Assembly (NCBI RefSeq): GCF_024349685.1
Contig: NZ_AP025944.1
Location: 3,912,001 to 3,976,000 of the forward strand
Origin: Pseudomonas sp. LRP2-20
GTDB taxonomy: Bacteria > Pseudomonadota > Gammaproteobacteria > Pseudomonadales > Pseudomonadaceae
Direction of reading: 5' to 3'
DNA: 64,000 nucleotides
Positions 9,637-21,997 of this stretch are shown here, one piece after another. Under the pieces are notes generated by a model. That model saw nothing but the letters and a program-made list of their open reading frames with translations. It searched no databases and was not told where the DNA came from. A program made the position numbers and the translations under genes. Within the stretch, counting starts at the first letter, position 1; each line of letters begins with the position of its first letter.

Positions 9637-9817
9637 GTGCGGAAAGTCCTGGGTATTGAAAGCCATCACGATTTTGCCTGGTCGTCCTTGGGTGCTCTGT
9701 TTGCCTGATGACCATTCAACATGAACAAAATTCATGCAAATGGGCAGTGCGCCTAAAAACCGCGCAGCTTTGTTATGATTCGGCACCTTCTGATATTTGC
9801 CCGACCAGGTAGTTCCT

Positions 9818-13525
<3,708 letters not shown>

Positions 13526-13533
13526 ATCTGCAT

Positions 13534-13611
13534 CGGCCTCTTCGCGGGTAAACCCGCTCCCACAGGGATCGCATGCTCCTGCAGGAGCGGGCGTGCCCGC
13601 GAAGAGACCGG
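13534..13611. repeat. REP pair (BIME) after metH
   Basis: CGGCCTCTTCGCGGGTAAAC from 13534 and the opposed GCAGGAGCGGGCGTGCCCGC to about 13600, then GAAGAGACCG, form an imperfect long hairpin of the P. putida REP type just after the metH stop. Confidence 0.8.
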
Positions 13612-13676
13612 CACAGGCAACCTCTCAGTCATTGCCTACACTGTTCTTGATTGCCTCTGATTCTTCAGGAGCCACC

Positions 13677-13895
13677 ATGGACGATTCCAGCCAAGGCAAG
13701 CCGCCGACCTTCTGGCAGATGCTGCACAGCATCCTCGCCGCCGCCTTCGGCGTGCAAAGCGGCAAGAACCGCGCCCGCGACTTCACCCATGGCAAGGCCA
13801 GCCATTTCATCGTGCTGGGCACGCTGTTCACCCTGGTGTTCATCGCCGTGCTGATCGGCCTGGTGCAACTGGCGCTGCACCTCACGGCCCGCTGA
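13677..13895 (+). CDS. DUF2970 family small membrane protein
   Basis: The 72-residue protein has the conserved DUF2970 core: PTFWQMLHSILAAAFGVQS, a basic KNRARDF patch, then one transmembrane helix (SHFIVLGTLFTLVFIAVLIGL shortened here at its ends). The start at 13677 has an AGGAG ribosome site 9 nt upstream (13667-13671). Function is unknown; the genes are widespread in beta- and gamma-proteobacteria. Confidence 0.85.
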   Translation: MDDSSQGKPPTFWQMLHSILAAAFGVQSGKNRARDFTHGKASHFIVLGTLFTLVFIAVLIGLVQLALHLTAR

Positions 13896-13912
13896 TCGCG
13901 TTGTAAAACGAA

Positions 13913-13943
13913 AACGCCTGCGGGATTCCCTCCCGCAGGCGTT
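13913..13943 (-). terminator. Strong hairpin terminator, best oriented for the minus-strand small gene
   Basis: AACGCCTGCGGGA (13913-13925) pairs perfectly with TCCCGCAGGCGTT (13931-13943) around a 5-nt loop. The flank on the left is AAAACGA, giving TCGTTTT downstream when read on the minus strand, so it terminates the 37-codon gene at 13973. It may also stop transcription from 13677. Confidence 0.8.
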
Positions 13944-13972
13944 CTGGCTGCATCACGGTCTTGAGTTTCAAG

Positions 13973-14086
13973 TCACTGGTGGCTGACCCAATAAACGGCA
14001 GTGACCACCACCAGGACGATCAGGCAGAGAATCGCCCAGGCATCGACACTGCTGTCAGCTTTGCGGACCTTGGTTGAGTTTCCCAT
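13973..14086 (-). CDS. 37-residue single-pass membrane protein
   Basis: ATG at 14086-14084 opens a 37-codon frame: a polar, basic start (MGNSTKVRKADSSVD), one strongly hydrophobic helix (AWAILCLIVLVVVTAVYWV) and a short SHQ end. A GAGG ribosome site lies 8-9 nt upstream, and a good terminator is placed 30 bp after the stop on the same strand. This complete transcription-unit layout argues for a real small gene. The function is unknown. Confidence 0.65.
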   Translation of the reverse strand: MGNSTKVRKADSSVDAWAILCLIVLVVVTAVYWVSHQ

Positions 14087-14171
14087 TGCATTGCCTCTTG
14101 TAGTGGTTATGGGAATGCACTTCACCACCAGCAGTTAAGACGAGCAATGCCCTTCTCTCAAGCAAGGTCTT

Positions 14172-15248
14172 TCAATAGTCGACGGGTGACGTCAGAAACG
14201 GGTACTGGTAGCTCGGCGGGCGCCCTTCGGCGCTGTAATGCTGGAAATCGACACCGTAATCGTCCCGTTCCAGCAGCTTCAGCCAGCGCCGCGCCTTGGC
14301 CTGGTCAATCGATTGCAGCACAGGCAGCATGTGCTCACGCTTGCCATCCCGGTTGACCTCCAGGCCAAGGGCGTCGTCGTGCAGCAGCACCATGGCCCAG
14401 CCGCCCAATGTGGCATGCCCGCCCATCAGCACGCCAAGGCGCCCGTCGATACGGGCGCGCAAGGCTTCAGGCGAACTGTTGACGGCGCCGAACACCACAT
14501 CGCGCCCAGGCTTGCGCCCGGCCTCCTCGAACGCCTGCATGGCGCCGAGGGCCATCTGGTCGTTGGCTGCCCACACCAGCCGGGTCTTCGGGTAGCGCGA
14601 CAGCAGTTGCTGCGCCTGCTCGTAGGCGCGCTCGCGGTTCCAGCCGCCATACACCACTTGGCGCAGGCGCACCTGGGGGAAGTCGGCCAGCGCCTGGCGC
14701 ATGCCCTCCTCGCGCAGCTGTGAAGCCGGGGTAGTCTTGACCCCGGCAAAGGCCACCAGGTCGATCGGCTCATTGTCACGTGGCAGCAAGGCGACCATCT
14801 CGTGCAGCATGCGAAAGCCCGCCTGCTGGTCGTTGGAGGTCAAGGTACCGAGCACCTGCCCGTACTTGTCGGGTTGGGCCTGGATGCTCCTGGCCTGGCT
14901 GGCGGTGAGGCCGTTGTTGACCATGAACAGCTTGACCCCGGTGCCCTGGGACAGGCGGATGATCTCGGGTGCCACGTACTGCTCATTGACCAGCACCAGG
15001 TAGTCCGGCCGTTGCGGGCCCTTGAGGATCGCCCGGGCCTGGCTCATCGCCAGCGCCGCATCACGCTCGCTGTACTCCACCCGCAGGGTCATGCCCAGTT
15101 CATCGGCGGCGGCCTGCATGAAACGCGAGTAGCTGGTCCAGAACGTCTCGTTCGCGTGGCCAGGATTGAGAAAGACCACCGAGGCGGCCTGAGCGGAAGC
15201 TGCCAGTGGCAGGCTCAGGCACAAGCTTTGGCAAAGCGCCTTGAGCAT
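14172..15248 (-). CDS. Periplasmic sugar-type ABC substrate-binding protein
   Basis: The 358-residue protein has a signal peptide (ending ASAQA) and the type I periplasmic binding fold of LacI/RbsB relatives: SVVFLNPGHANETFWTSY near the start, GVKLFMVNNG and VWAANDQMALGAMQAFEEAG in the second lobe. No permease or ATPase is next to it, so it may act as an orphan binding protein, possibly for signal input. The start MLKALCQSLCLS was chosen for its signal sequence; the frame is open 20 codons upstream. A similar arrangement next to cysI suggests it belongs to the core genome. Confidence 0.8.
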   Translation of the reverse strand: MLKALCQSLCLSLPLAASAQAASVVFLNPGHANETFWTSYSRFMQAAADELGMTLRVEYSERDAALAMSQARAILKGPQRPDYLVLVNEQYVAPEIIRLSQGTGVKLFMVNNGLTASQARSIQAQPDKYGQVLGTLTSNDQQAGFRMLHEMVALLPRDNEPIDLVAFAGVKTTPASQLREEGMRQALADFPQVRLRQVVYGGWNRERAYEQAQQLLSRYPKTRLVWAANDQMALGAMQAFEEAGRKPGRDVVFGAVNSSPEALRARIDGRLGVLMGGHATLGGWAMVLLHDDALGLEVNRDGKREHMLPVLQSIDQAKARRWLKLLERDDYGVDFQHYSAEGRPPSYQYPFLTSPVDY

Positions 15249-15462
15249 GCGGATATACCCTTTGAAACAAACCACCGAGTATAAACCCGTCGCACGCAGG
15301 GGTAACAAATGCCAGTCAGTCTCACTTAGTTCGTTTGGTTCTTTTCATATGCAAAAACATCACTTTAGCGCATAAACCCAACCTGCTATCGTTCTCCGGC
15401 TCCGAACCGGAGTGCGCGGCCGTGCGCGCGAATAGCTGCATGCAGCCTGAGACAGGACTTTT

Positions 15463-17115
15463 ATGTACGTATACGACGAGTACGATCAGCGGATCATCGA
15501 GGACCGCGTCAAGCAGTTCCGTGATCAGACCCGCCGCTACCTGGCCGGTGAGCTGAGCGAAGAAGAATTCCGCCCTCTGCGCCTGCAGAACGGCCTTTAC
15601 ATCCAACGTTTCGCGCCGATGCTGCGGGTCGCCGTGCCGTACGGCCAGCTGAACGCCACGCAAGTTCGCACCCTGGCCAAGATCGCCCGCGACTACGACA
15701 AGGGCTACGCCCACATTTCCACCCGCCAGAACGTACAGTTCAACTGGCCGGCGCTGGAAGACATCCCGGACATCCTCGCCGAGCTGGCTACCGTGCAGAT
15801 GCACGCCATCCAGACCAGCGGCAACTGCCTGCGCAACACCACCACCGACCAGTTCGCCGGTGTTGCCGCGGATGAAGTCGTCGACCCGCGCCCCTGGTGC
15901 GAGATCGTCCGCCAGTGGACCACCTTCCACCCGGAATTCGCCTACCTGCCACGCAAGTTCAAGATTGCCATCAACGGCTCGAAAGAAGACCGCGCGGCCA
16001 TCGAAGTGCACGACATCGGCCTGGAGCCGGTGCGTAATGCCGCTGGCGAGCTGGGCTTCCGCGTGCTGGTCGGTGGTGGCCTGGGCCGCACCCCGGTAGT
16101 TGGCTCGTTCATCAACGAGTTCCTGCCATGGCAGGACCTGATCAGCTACCTCGACGCCATCCTGCGCGTGTACAACCGTTACGGTCGCCGTGACAACAAG
16201 TACAAGGCGCGGATCAAGATCCTGGTCAAGGCCCTGACCCCGGAAGTGTTCGCCGAGAAGGTCGAGGCCGAAATGGTCCACCTGCGTGGCGGCAGCACCA
16301 CCCTGACCGAAGCCGAAGTCCAGCGCGTCTCGCGCCACTTCGTCGACCCTGCCTACCTGGCCCTCGACAACGTCGACTACAGCGCCCAGGACGCCGAGTT
16401 CCCTGGCTTCGCCCGCTGGCGCTCGCGCAACACCCGCGCCCACAAGCGCCCTGGCTACGTCTCGGTGACCCTGTCGCTCAAGCCGACCGGCGTTGCCCCT
16501 GGCGACCTCACCGACAAGCAGCTGGACGCCGTCGCCGACCTCGCCGAGCGCTACAGCTTCGGCTTCCTGCGGACCTCCCACGAGCAGAACATCATCCTCG
16601 CCGATGTCGAGCAGCGCCAGCTGCACGCGCTGTGGATGGAACTGCGCGAAAGCGGCTTCGCCACGCCGAACATCGGCCTGCTGACCGACATCATCTGCTG
16701 CCCGGGCGGTGACTACTGCTCGCTGGCCAACGCCAAGTCGATCCCGATCGCCGAATCCATCCAGCGCCGCTTCGACGACCTGGACTACCTGTTCGACATC
16801 GGCGAGATCGACCTGAACATTTCTGGCTGCATGAACGCCTGCGGCCACCACCACGTCGGCCACATCGGCATCCTCGGGGTGGACAAGAAGGGTGAAGAGT
16901 TCTACCAGGTTTCGCTGGGCGGCAATGCCGCGCGTGATGCGAGCCTGGGCAAGATTCTCGGCCCGTCCTTCGCCCAGGAAGACATGGCCGATGTGATCGA
17001 GAAACTGATCGCCGTGTACGTCGAGCAACGCACCGAGGAAGAGCGTTTCATCGACACCTACCAGCGTATCGGCATCGACCCCTTCAAGGAACGCGTCTAT
17101 GCAGCGAATCATTAA
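15463..17115 (+). CDS. cysI: Sulfite reductase hemoprotein (nitrite/sulfite reductase family)
   Basis: The 550-residue protein has the siroheme/4Fe-4S motif C413-x5-C419 and C456-x3-C460 (ICCPGGDYC and SGCMNACGHH), duplicated ferredoxin-like half domains and siroheme-contact TSGNCLRNTTTDQ. It reduces sulfite to sulfide for cysteine synthesis. Pseudomonads use this CysI without the enterobacterial CysJ flavoprotein. The last 17 bases overlap the DUF934 gene, a conserved gene pair. Sulfite released by the desulfonating enzymes at 44-61 kb would need this enzyme. Confidence 0.93.
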   Translation: MYVYDEYDQRIIEDRVKQFRDQTRRYLAGELSEEEFRPLRLQNGLYIQRFAPMLRVAVPYGQLNATQVRTLAKIARDYDKGYAHISTRQNVQFNWPALEDIPDILAELATVQMHAIQTSGNCLRNTTTDQFAGVAADEVVDPRPWCEIVRQWTTFHPEFAYLPRKFKIAINGSKEDRAAIEVHDIGLEPVRNAAGELGFRVLVGGGLGRTPVVGSFINEFLPWQDLISYLDAILRVYNRYGRRDNKYKARIKILVKALTPEVFAEKVEAEMVHLRGGSTTLTEAEVQRVSRHFVDPAYLALDNVDYSAQDAEFPGFARWRSRNTRAHKRPGYVSVTLSLKPTGVAPGDLTDKQLDAVADLAERYSFGFLRTSHEQNIILADVEQRQLHALWMELRESGFATPNIGLLTDIICCPGGDYCSLANAKSIPIAESIQRRFDDLDYLFDIGEIDLNISGCMNACGHHHVGHIGILGVDKKGEEFYQVSLGGNAARDASLGKILGPSFAQEDMADVIEKLIAVYVEQRTEEERFIDTYQRIGIDPFKERVYAANH

Positions 17116-17593
17116 GAACAACCAGATCGTCGACGAAACCTGGCATCTGCTGCCCAAGGAAACATCGATCGACGAGCTGACCAATTGCGATGACTACATC
17201 GTCCCGCTGCAGATGTGGCGCGACCATGCCCACCTGCTCAAGGCCCGCGATGGCGGCCTGGGCGTATGGCTGGACAGCGACCAGGAAGCAGAGGAAATAG
17301 GCGAAGACGTGCAGCACTTCCAGGTCATCGCCTTGAACTTCCCGGCGTTCACTGACGGGCGCAGCTACTCCAATGCGCGCCTGCTGCGTGACCGCTACGG
17401 TTTCAAGGGTGAGCTGCGCGCCATCGGCGACGTGCTGCGTGACCAGCTGTTCTTCATGGCCCGCTGCGGCTTCGACGCGTTCGCCATCCGTGCCGACAAG
17501 GACCCGGAAGACGCGCTGCAGAGTCTGAAGGACTTTTCGGTGACCTACCAGGCCGCCACTGACGAGCCGCTGCCACTGTTCCGCCGCCGCTGA
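17099..17593 (+). CDS. DUF934 protein, probable sulfite reductase partner
   Basis: The 164-residue protein has the DUF934 pattern: GLGVWLDSDQEAEEIGED, VIALNFPAFTDGRSYSNARL and the FDAFAIRADKDPEDAL tail. DUF934 genes follow cysI in many proteobacteria and are thought to support sulfite reductase, but the biochemical role is not established. The ATG overlaps the cysI end by 17 bases. A strong terminator follows the stop. Confidence 0.9.
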   Translation: MQRIIKNNQIVDETWHLLPKETSIDELTNCDDYIVPLQMWRDHAHLLKARDGGLGVWLDSDQEAEEIGEDVQHFQVIALNFPAFTDGRSYSNARLLRDRYGFKGELRAIGDVLRDQLFFMARCGFDAFAIRADKDPEDALQSLKDFSVTYQAATDEPLPLFRRR

Positions 17594-17612
17594 TCATCAC
17601 CTGCAACGCCCG

Positions 17613-17643
17613 ACGGCCCGCCTTTTGGCGGGCCGTTTCGTTT
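17613..17643 (+). terminator. Rho-independent terminator of the cysI operon
   Basis: ACGGCCCGCC (17613-17622) pairs with GGCGGGCCGT (17627-17636), a 4-nt TTTT loop, followed by TTCGTTT. It ends the cysI-DUF934 operon. Confidence 0.9.
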
Positions 17644-17916
17644 ACCGGCCTCTTCGCGGGTGAACCGGGGCGCCGAACCGCCGCTCCCACAGGGACCACG
17701 CCGCAACCTGTGGGAGATCACCCAGCCCTGTGGGCTGCGCTGTCGCGTAGAGGACTGAGTTCGCAAGCGGTCCGCATACCCTGTGGGAGCAACTGTCTTG
17801 TGCTGCTTGTGCCGGCCTCTTCGCGGGTGAACCCGCTCCCACAGGGATTGCGCATGCCTTGAGGTAAGCATTGAACCTGTGGGAGCGGGTTCACCCGCGA
17901 AGAGGCCGGCACAGGA
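17644..17916. repeat. REP cluster with one perfect 35-nt-arm BIME
   Basis: The first element (about 17646-17730) is a degenerate pair of REPs interrupted by an extra GC-rich stretch. The second is exact: 17811-17845 and 17876-17910 are reverse complements over 35 nt, with border CTCCCACAGG/CCTGTGGGAG. The remaining 190 bp up to dkgB show no gene. Confidence 0.85.
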
Positions 17917-18105
17917 TTACGCCTCATTCCCTCAGATGAATCACGGCACAACGACTTATTCTTGCCTCCCAGTCAAATGACCTTGGCCTCGCCCTGTCTT
18001 AATCAATCCCAGGTAAACCCGCACACTGCTCCCCACTTGAAGATCAGCCGACCCTGAGCGACCCGTCTCAATCCGGCTCACCTTTCACTCACCAGGAGCA
18101 GATCC

Positions 18106-18909
18106 ATGAGCATTCCATCCTTTGGCCTAGGCACCTTCCGCCTGACCGGCCAAGCCGTCATCGATTCGGTCAAGTCCGCCCTGGAACTGGGCTATAGGGT
18201 CATCGACACCGCCCAGATCTACAAGAACGAAGCCGACGTCGGCCTGGCCATCGCCGAGAGCGGCGTGCCACGCAGCGAGCTGTTCATCACCACCAAGATC
18301 TGGGTTGACCACTACGCCGCCGACAAGCTTGTCCCCAGCCTGCGCGACAGCCTGCAGAAACTGCGCACCGACTACGTCGACCTGCTGCTGATCCACTGGC
18401 CGGCCCCCGACAACGGCGTCGAGCTGGCCGAATACATGAAAGCCCTGGCCGAAGCCAAGAAGCTGGGCCTGACCCGCCAGATAGGCGTGTCCAACTTCAA
18501 CATCGAACTGACCCGCCAGGCCATCGCCGTGGTCGGCAAAGGCGAGATCGCCACCAACCAGATCGAGCTCAGCCCTTACCTGCAGAACAGCAAGCTGACC
18601 GCGTTCCTCAAGGAACAGGGCATCACCGTCACCTCGTACATGACCCTGGCCTACGGCAAGGTCCTGAAAGATCCGGTGCTGGCCGAGATCGCCAACAAGC
18701 ACAAGGCAACCGTCGCCCAGGTCGCTCTGGCCTGGGCCATGCAGCTGGGTTACGCCGTGATCCCGTCTTCGACCAAGCGCGAGAACCTGGCCAGCAACCT
18801 GCTCGCCCGTGACCTGCGCCTGGATGACGAGGACATGGCGCGTATCGCCACGCTCGAGCGCAATGGCCGCGAAGTCAGCCCAGCAGGCTTGGCGCCAATC
18901 TGGGACTGA
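18106..18909 (+). CDS. dkgB: Aldo/keto reductase, 2,5-diketo-D-gluconate reductase B type
   Basis: The 267-residue TIM-barrel enzyme shows the AKR tetrad D34, Y39, K64 and H97 ([29 protein letters not shown]) and the NADPH-binding end [14 protein letters not shown]. DkgB-type enzymes reduce methylglyoxal, diketogluconate and similar carbonyls. AGGAGCAG precedes the ATG. The gene begins a compact four-gene operon with an LLM oxidoreductase, a MoaF-like protein and an MFS exporter. Confidence 0.85.
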   Translation: MSIPSFGLGTFRLTGQAVIDSVKSALELGYRVIDTAQIYKNEADVGLAIAESGVPRSELFITTKIWVDHYAADKLVPSLRDSLQKLRTDYVDLLLIHWPAPDNGVELAEYMKALAEAKKLGLTRQIGVSNFNIELTRQAIAVVGKGEIATNQIELSPYLQNSKLTAFLKEQGITVTSYMTLAYGKVLKDPVLAEIANKHKATVAQVALAWAMQLGYAVIPSSTKRENLASNLLARDLRLDDEDMARIATLERNGREVSPAGLAPIWD

Positions 18910-18913
18910 TGCC

Positions 18914-19861
18914 ATGACCATGCCCCTCGAACGCCTGACCGCTGGTGGCTTCAGCATCGGCCTGGAAGCACCGCTGGACCACGACTGGACGCCTGCCGGC
19001 GACCAGGCCCGGCGCCGCGATGGCCGCCAGTTCGGCGAGCCGGACCTGCGTCAGCACGCCGAACTCGCCACGCTGGCCGACCGCCTGGGCTACCGAGCCC
19101 TGTGGATCCGCGACGTGCCGCTGTACGACCCATCGTTCGGCGATGCCGCTCAGGTGTTCGAGGTGTTCAGCTACCTTGGCTACCTGGCGGGGGTGACCCG
19201 CGACATCCTGCTCGGCACCGCTGCGGTGGTGCTGCCGATCCGCGAGCCGCTGCTGACCTTGAAGTCCGCCGCCAGTATCCAGCACCTGTCAGGCAACCGC
19301 CTGCTGCTGGGTGTGGCCAGCGGCGACCGCCCCGTGGAATACCCGTTGTTCGGCCGCGACTTCGAGGGGCGTGGCAGCACCTTCCGCGAACAGCTGGCAC
19401 TGCTGCGTGACGGTGCCCACGGCCACCTGCCCGAAGGCATGGCGGTGCTGCCGTCGACCAGTGCGCCACTGCCGTTGCTGGTGGCCGGCCTGGCGCAACA
19501 GAGCCCGGCCTGGATCGGTGCCAACATGGACGGCTGCCTGGCCTACCCCGGCACACCGGACGACCACCAGCGCCGCGTCGCGGCCTGGCGGGCGGTGGCG
19601 GGCAGCAAGCCCTACAGCAGCTTCATCCACCTGGACCTGGCGGAAAACGCCGATCAACCCCTGCAACGCTGGCGCTTCGGTTTCCACGGTGGGCGCAAGG
19701 CACTGGCCAGCGAACTCGCCGCCCTGCGCGCCGCTGGCGTCGACCATGTCGGCCTGCACCTGCGGCGCAATGTGCGCCCGCTGGACGAAACCTTGCATGA
19801 GATCGCCGAATACGTCCTGCCGCAATTCCATGAAACCCAACTGACGCAGACAATCCGATGA
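18914..19861 (+). CDS. LLM class (luciferase-like) flavin oxidoreductase
   Basis: The 315-residue protein carries luciferase-like monooxygenase features: LGYRALWIRDVPLYDPSFGD near the start, VLPIREPLLTLKSAASIQHLSGNRLLLGVASGDRP and a C-terminal AAGVDHVGLHLRRN. It should bind FMN or F420-like flavin. It begins 5 nt after dkgB (ATG 18914) and overlaps the MoaF-like start by ATGA. The substrate is unknown; it is distinct from the SsuD-like enzymes at 44-58 kb. Confidence 0.8.
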   Translation: MTMPLERLTAGGFSIGLEAPLDHDWTPAGDQARRRDGRQFGEPDLRQHAELATLADRLGYRALWIRDVPLYDPSFGDAAQVFEVFSYLGYLAGVTRDILLGTAAVVLPIREPLLTLKSAASIQHLSGNRLLLGVASGDRPVEYPLFGRDFEGRGSTFREQLALLRDGAHGHLPEGMAVLPSTSAPLPLLVAGLAQQSPAWIGANMDGCLAYPGTPDDHQRRVAAWRAVAGSKPYSSFIHLDLAENADQPLQRWRFGFHGGRKALASELAALRAAGVDHVGLHLRRNVRPLDETLHEIAEYVLPQFHETQLTQTIR

Positions 19862-20202
19862 GTACCGCCTCCCCCTTGCCGGCCTTCGCAGGCCGCAGCT
19901 TCCAGGTCAAATACCCCGGCCTGGCCGCACACAACAGTTACTCCGACGATGGCCGCCAGGTGCGCTATGCCATCATCAGCGGCCCTTATGCCGGTGCCAG
20001 CGGCGCCGCCGAGTGCCAATGGCGGCAGATCGCCAAAGGGGTCTACGTGATCTCCTGGCAAGAGACCGATGGCGCCACCGTGGTGCATGTCGATGACTTT
20101 GGCAGCGGCCGCTCGCAGGCCTTCTTCACCGCCAGCGACCTGAGCTTCCACCGCATGGAAGGGCCGCTGACCGAGCTCGACGCGAAGGAGCCGGCCCTAT
20201 GA
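19858..20202 (+). CDS. MoaF-domain small protein
   Basis: The 114-residue protein contains the calycin-like MoaF pattern: FAGRSFQVKYPGLAAHNSYSD, CQWRQIAKGVYVISWQETDGATVVHVDDF and AFFTASDLSFHRMEGPL. MoaF-like proteins occur beside oxidoreductases, and the name does not imply a proven molybdopterin role. It overlaps the LLM gene before it and the MFS gene after it by 4 bases each. Confidence 0.75.
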   Translation: MSTASPLPAFAGRSFQVKYPGLAAHNSYSDDGRQVRYAIISGPYAGASGAAECQWRQIAKGVYVISWQETDGATVVHVDDFGSGRSQAFFTASDLSFHRMEGPLTELDAKEPAL

Positions 20203-21368
20203 ACGCCGGACGCGTCCTGTTCGCCCTGGCCATCGGTGCCTTTGGCATCGGTACCACCGAGTTCACGCCGATGGGCCTGCTGCCGGTGATCGCCCAGGGC
20301 GTCGACGTCAGCATCCCCAGCGCTGGCATGCTGATTACCGCCTATGCCATCGGCGTGATGGTCGGCGCGCCGATCATGACCTTGCTGTTCAGCCGCTTCG
20401 GCAAACGCGCGGCGCTGATGGCCCTGATGGCGATCTTCACCCTGGGCAACCTGCTCTCGGCGTTGTCACCGGATTACTACACCCTGCTCGCCTCGCGCCT
20501 GGTCACCAGCCTCAACCATGGCGCCTTCTTCGGCCTTGGCGCCGTGGTGGCCGCCAGTGTCGTGCCCAAGGAAAAACAGGCCAGTGCCGTGGCGACCATG
20601 TTCATGGGCCTGACCATCGCCAACATCGGCGGTGTGCCGGCAGCCACCTGGGTTGGCCAACAGGTCGGCTGGCGCATGGCCTTCGCCGGCACGGCGGTGC
20701 TCGGGCTGCTGGCCATGGCTGCCCTGTGGTACGCACTGCCCAAGGGTGAACGCGGCAGCGTGCCGCATGTGCGCAAGGAGCTGGCGGTGATCGCCCGCCC
20801 CAGCGTGCTGCTGGCGATGGCCACCACGGTGCTGGGGGCTGGCGCCATGTTCACCCTGTACACCTACGTGGCGCCGGTGCTGGCGGAACTGACCGGCGCC
20901 TCGGACAGTTTCGTTACCCTTGGCCTGGTGCTGATCGGGGTTGGTTTCACCTTGGGTAACAGCCTGGGTGGCCGCCTGGCTGACTGGTCGCTGGATGGCT
21001 CGGCACGGATCTTCCTCGGCGTTCTGGCAGTGATCATGTTGTTGATGCCGCTGGTGCTGGGTAGCCATGTCGGTGCTGCCATCGCCCTGCTGGTGTGGGG
21101 CATGTTCACCTTCGCCGTGGTGCCGCCGCTACAGATGCGGGTGATGATCGCCGCCATCGAAGCACCTGGGCTGGCATCTTCGATCAACGTCGGTGCGTTC
21201 AACCTGGGTAACGCCGTGGGTGCCGCCCTGGGCGGCGCGGTGATCAGCCTGAACCTCGGTTACGCCGCAGTACCGATGGCCGGAGGCGTGCTGGCGGCTG
21301 CCGGGTTGCTGCTGGTGTGGCTGGGTGGGCGCAACAAGGCCGCCGAAAAAACCCTGGGCACCGCCTGA
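20199..21368 (+). CDS. MFS exporter, DHA1 (AraJ/YdhP-like) family
   Basis: The 389-residue, 12-helix protein has the DHA1 features GIGTTEFTPMGLLPVIAQ in helix 1, LFSRFGKRAALM in the loop 2-3 and ASRLVTSLNHGAFFGLGAVVA. Such proteins export small organic compounds or sugars. It closes the dkgB operon and may remove a product or toxic carbonyl handled by the upstream oxidoreductases (inference from context only). Confidence 0.85.
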   Translation: MNAGRVLFALAIGAFGIGTTEFTPMGLLPVIAQGVDVSIPSAGMLITAYAIGVMVGAPIMTLLFSRFGKRAALMALMAIFTLGNLLSALSPDYYTLLASRLVTSLNHGAFFGLGAVVAASVVPKEKQASAVATMFMGLTIANIGGVPAATWVGQQVGWRMAFAGTAVLGLLAMAALWYALPKGERGSVPHVRKELAVIARPSVLLAMATTVLGAGAMFTLYTYVAPVLAELTGASDSFVTLGLVLIGVGFTLGNSLGGRLADWSLDGSARIFLGVLAVIMLLMPLVLGSHVGAAIALLVWGMFTFAVVPPLQMRVMIAAIEAPGLASSINVGAFNLGNAVGAALGGAVISLNLGYAAVPMAGGVLAAAGLLLVWLGGRNKAAEKTLGTA

Positions 21369-21372
21369 CTTA

Positions 21373-21414
21373 CAGGAGCGGCCTTGCCGGTCCGGCACCC
21401 CGGCAAGGCTCCTG
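21373..21414. terminator. Hairpin at the end of the dkgB operon
   Basis: AGGAGCGGCCTTGCCGG near 21374 pairs with CCGGCAAGGCTCCT ending at 21413 with a 1-2 nt bulge. It lies between two convergent genes; no long T-run is seen. Confidence 0.55.
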
Positions 21415-21444
21415 CAGTGACCTCGACGATGCTGACGGTACAAA

Positions 21445-21918
21445 TCAGAACCGCAAGCCCACATTGATCATCCCCGCAGCCCCTCCCAGCACCACGAACT
21501 CGGCCCCCACCGGCCCCCAGTGCGCGCCGAACGACGGGATGATCACCGGCGCGATGCCGAAGTGGTTCAACGGTATCTTGTCGTCATACTCGCCCTTGTA
21601 GCCCTCGATCAACCCGGCGCTCAGCTTGGCATACACGGGATAGCGCTCATGCTCCCAGACCTTGCCCAGGTAGGCGTAGTACGACCGCTGGGAGAACGAG
21701 TTCTTGAAAGTCGCCGCGCCCCACAGCAGGCCGTCGGTGTAGATGCGCTCGATACCGATCAATTCCTGGTGGTTGTTGTGATCCGGGTCGTGGGTCCAGT
21801 GTTTGGTGTAGGCGCTGGTCTGCACGTACCAATAGTCCCCTTCTCGCTCGCCTTCTCCGGCATTCGCGGCCAGACTCACTGCCAGCAGCCCGATCGCTGC
21901 AATTGACGTCCTGTTCAT
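21445..21918 (-). CDS. Small outer-membrane beta-barrel protein (PagP-like size)
   Basis: The 157-residue protein has a signal peptide (IGLLAVSLAANA) and alternating aromatic/hydrophobic strands ending in INVGLRF, an outer-membrane C-terminal signature with terminal Phe. It contains YTKHWTHDPDHNNHQELIGIE, giving it a PagP-like overall plan. Related Pseudomonas genes are often named 'sn-glycerol-3-phosphate transporter', a label I cannot confirm. The start at 21918 was chosen for its signal peptide; the longer open frame upstream lacks one. Confidence 0.65.
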   Translation of the reverse strand: MNRTSIAAIGLLAVSLAANAGEGEREGDYWYVQTSAYTKHWTHDPDHNNHQELIGIERIYTDGLLWGAATFKNSFSQRSYYAYLGKVWEHERYPVYAKLSAGLIEGYKGEYDDKIPLNHFGIAPVIIPSFGAHWGPVGAEFVVLGGAAGMINVGLRF

Positions 21919-21997
21919 GCTCGATGCCTCGCTGGACGATCCAGTGACACTAGCCGCGTCAGGTCGATCGCGCCATAGAAAAAGCCCGGGAGGAATG

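Noticed and set aside
9637-9817. Cobalamin riboswitch before metH
   Set aside because: The 181-bp region is shared with divergent cti and shows no B12-box-like sequence or extended fold that I can recognise.
15322-17184. 620-codon open frame on the minus strand
   Set aside because: Antisense shadow of cysI with no recognisable domain.
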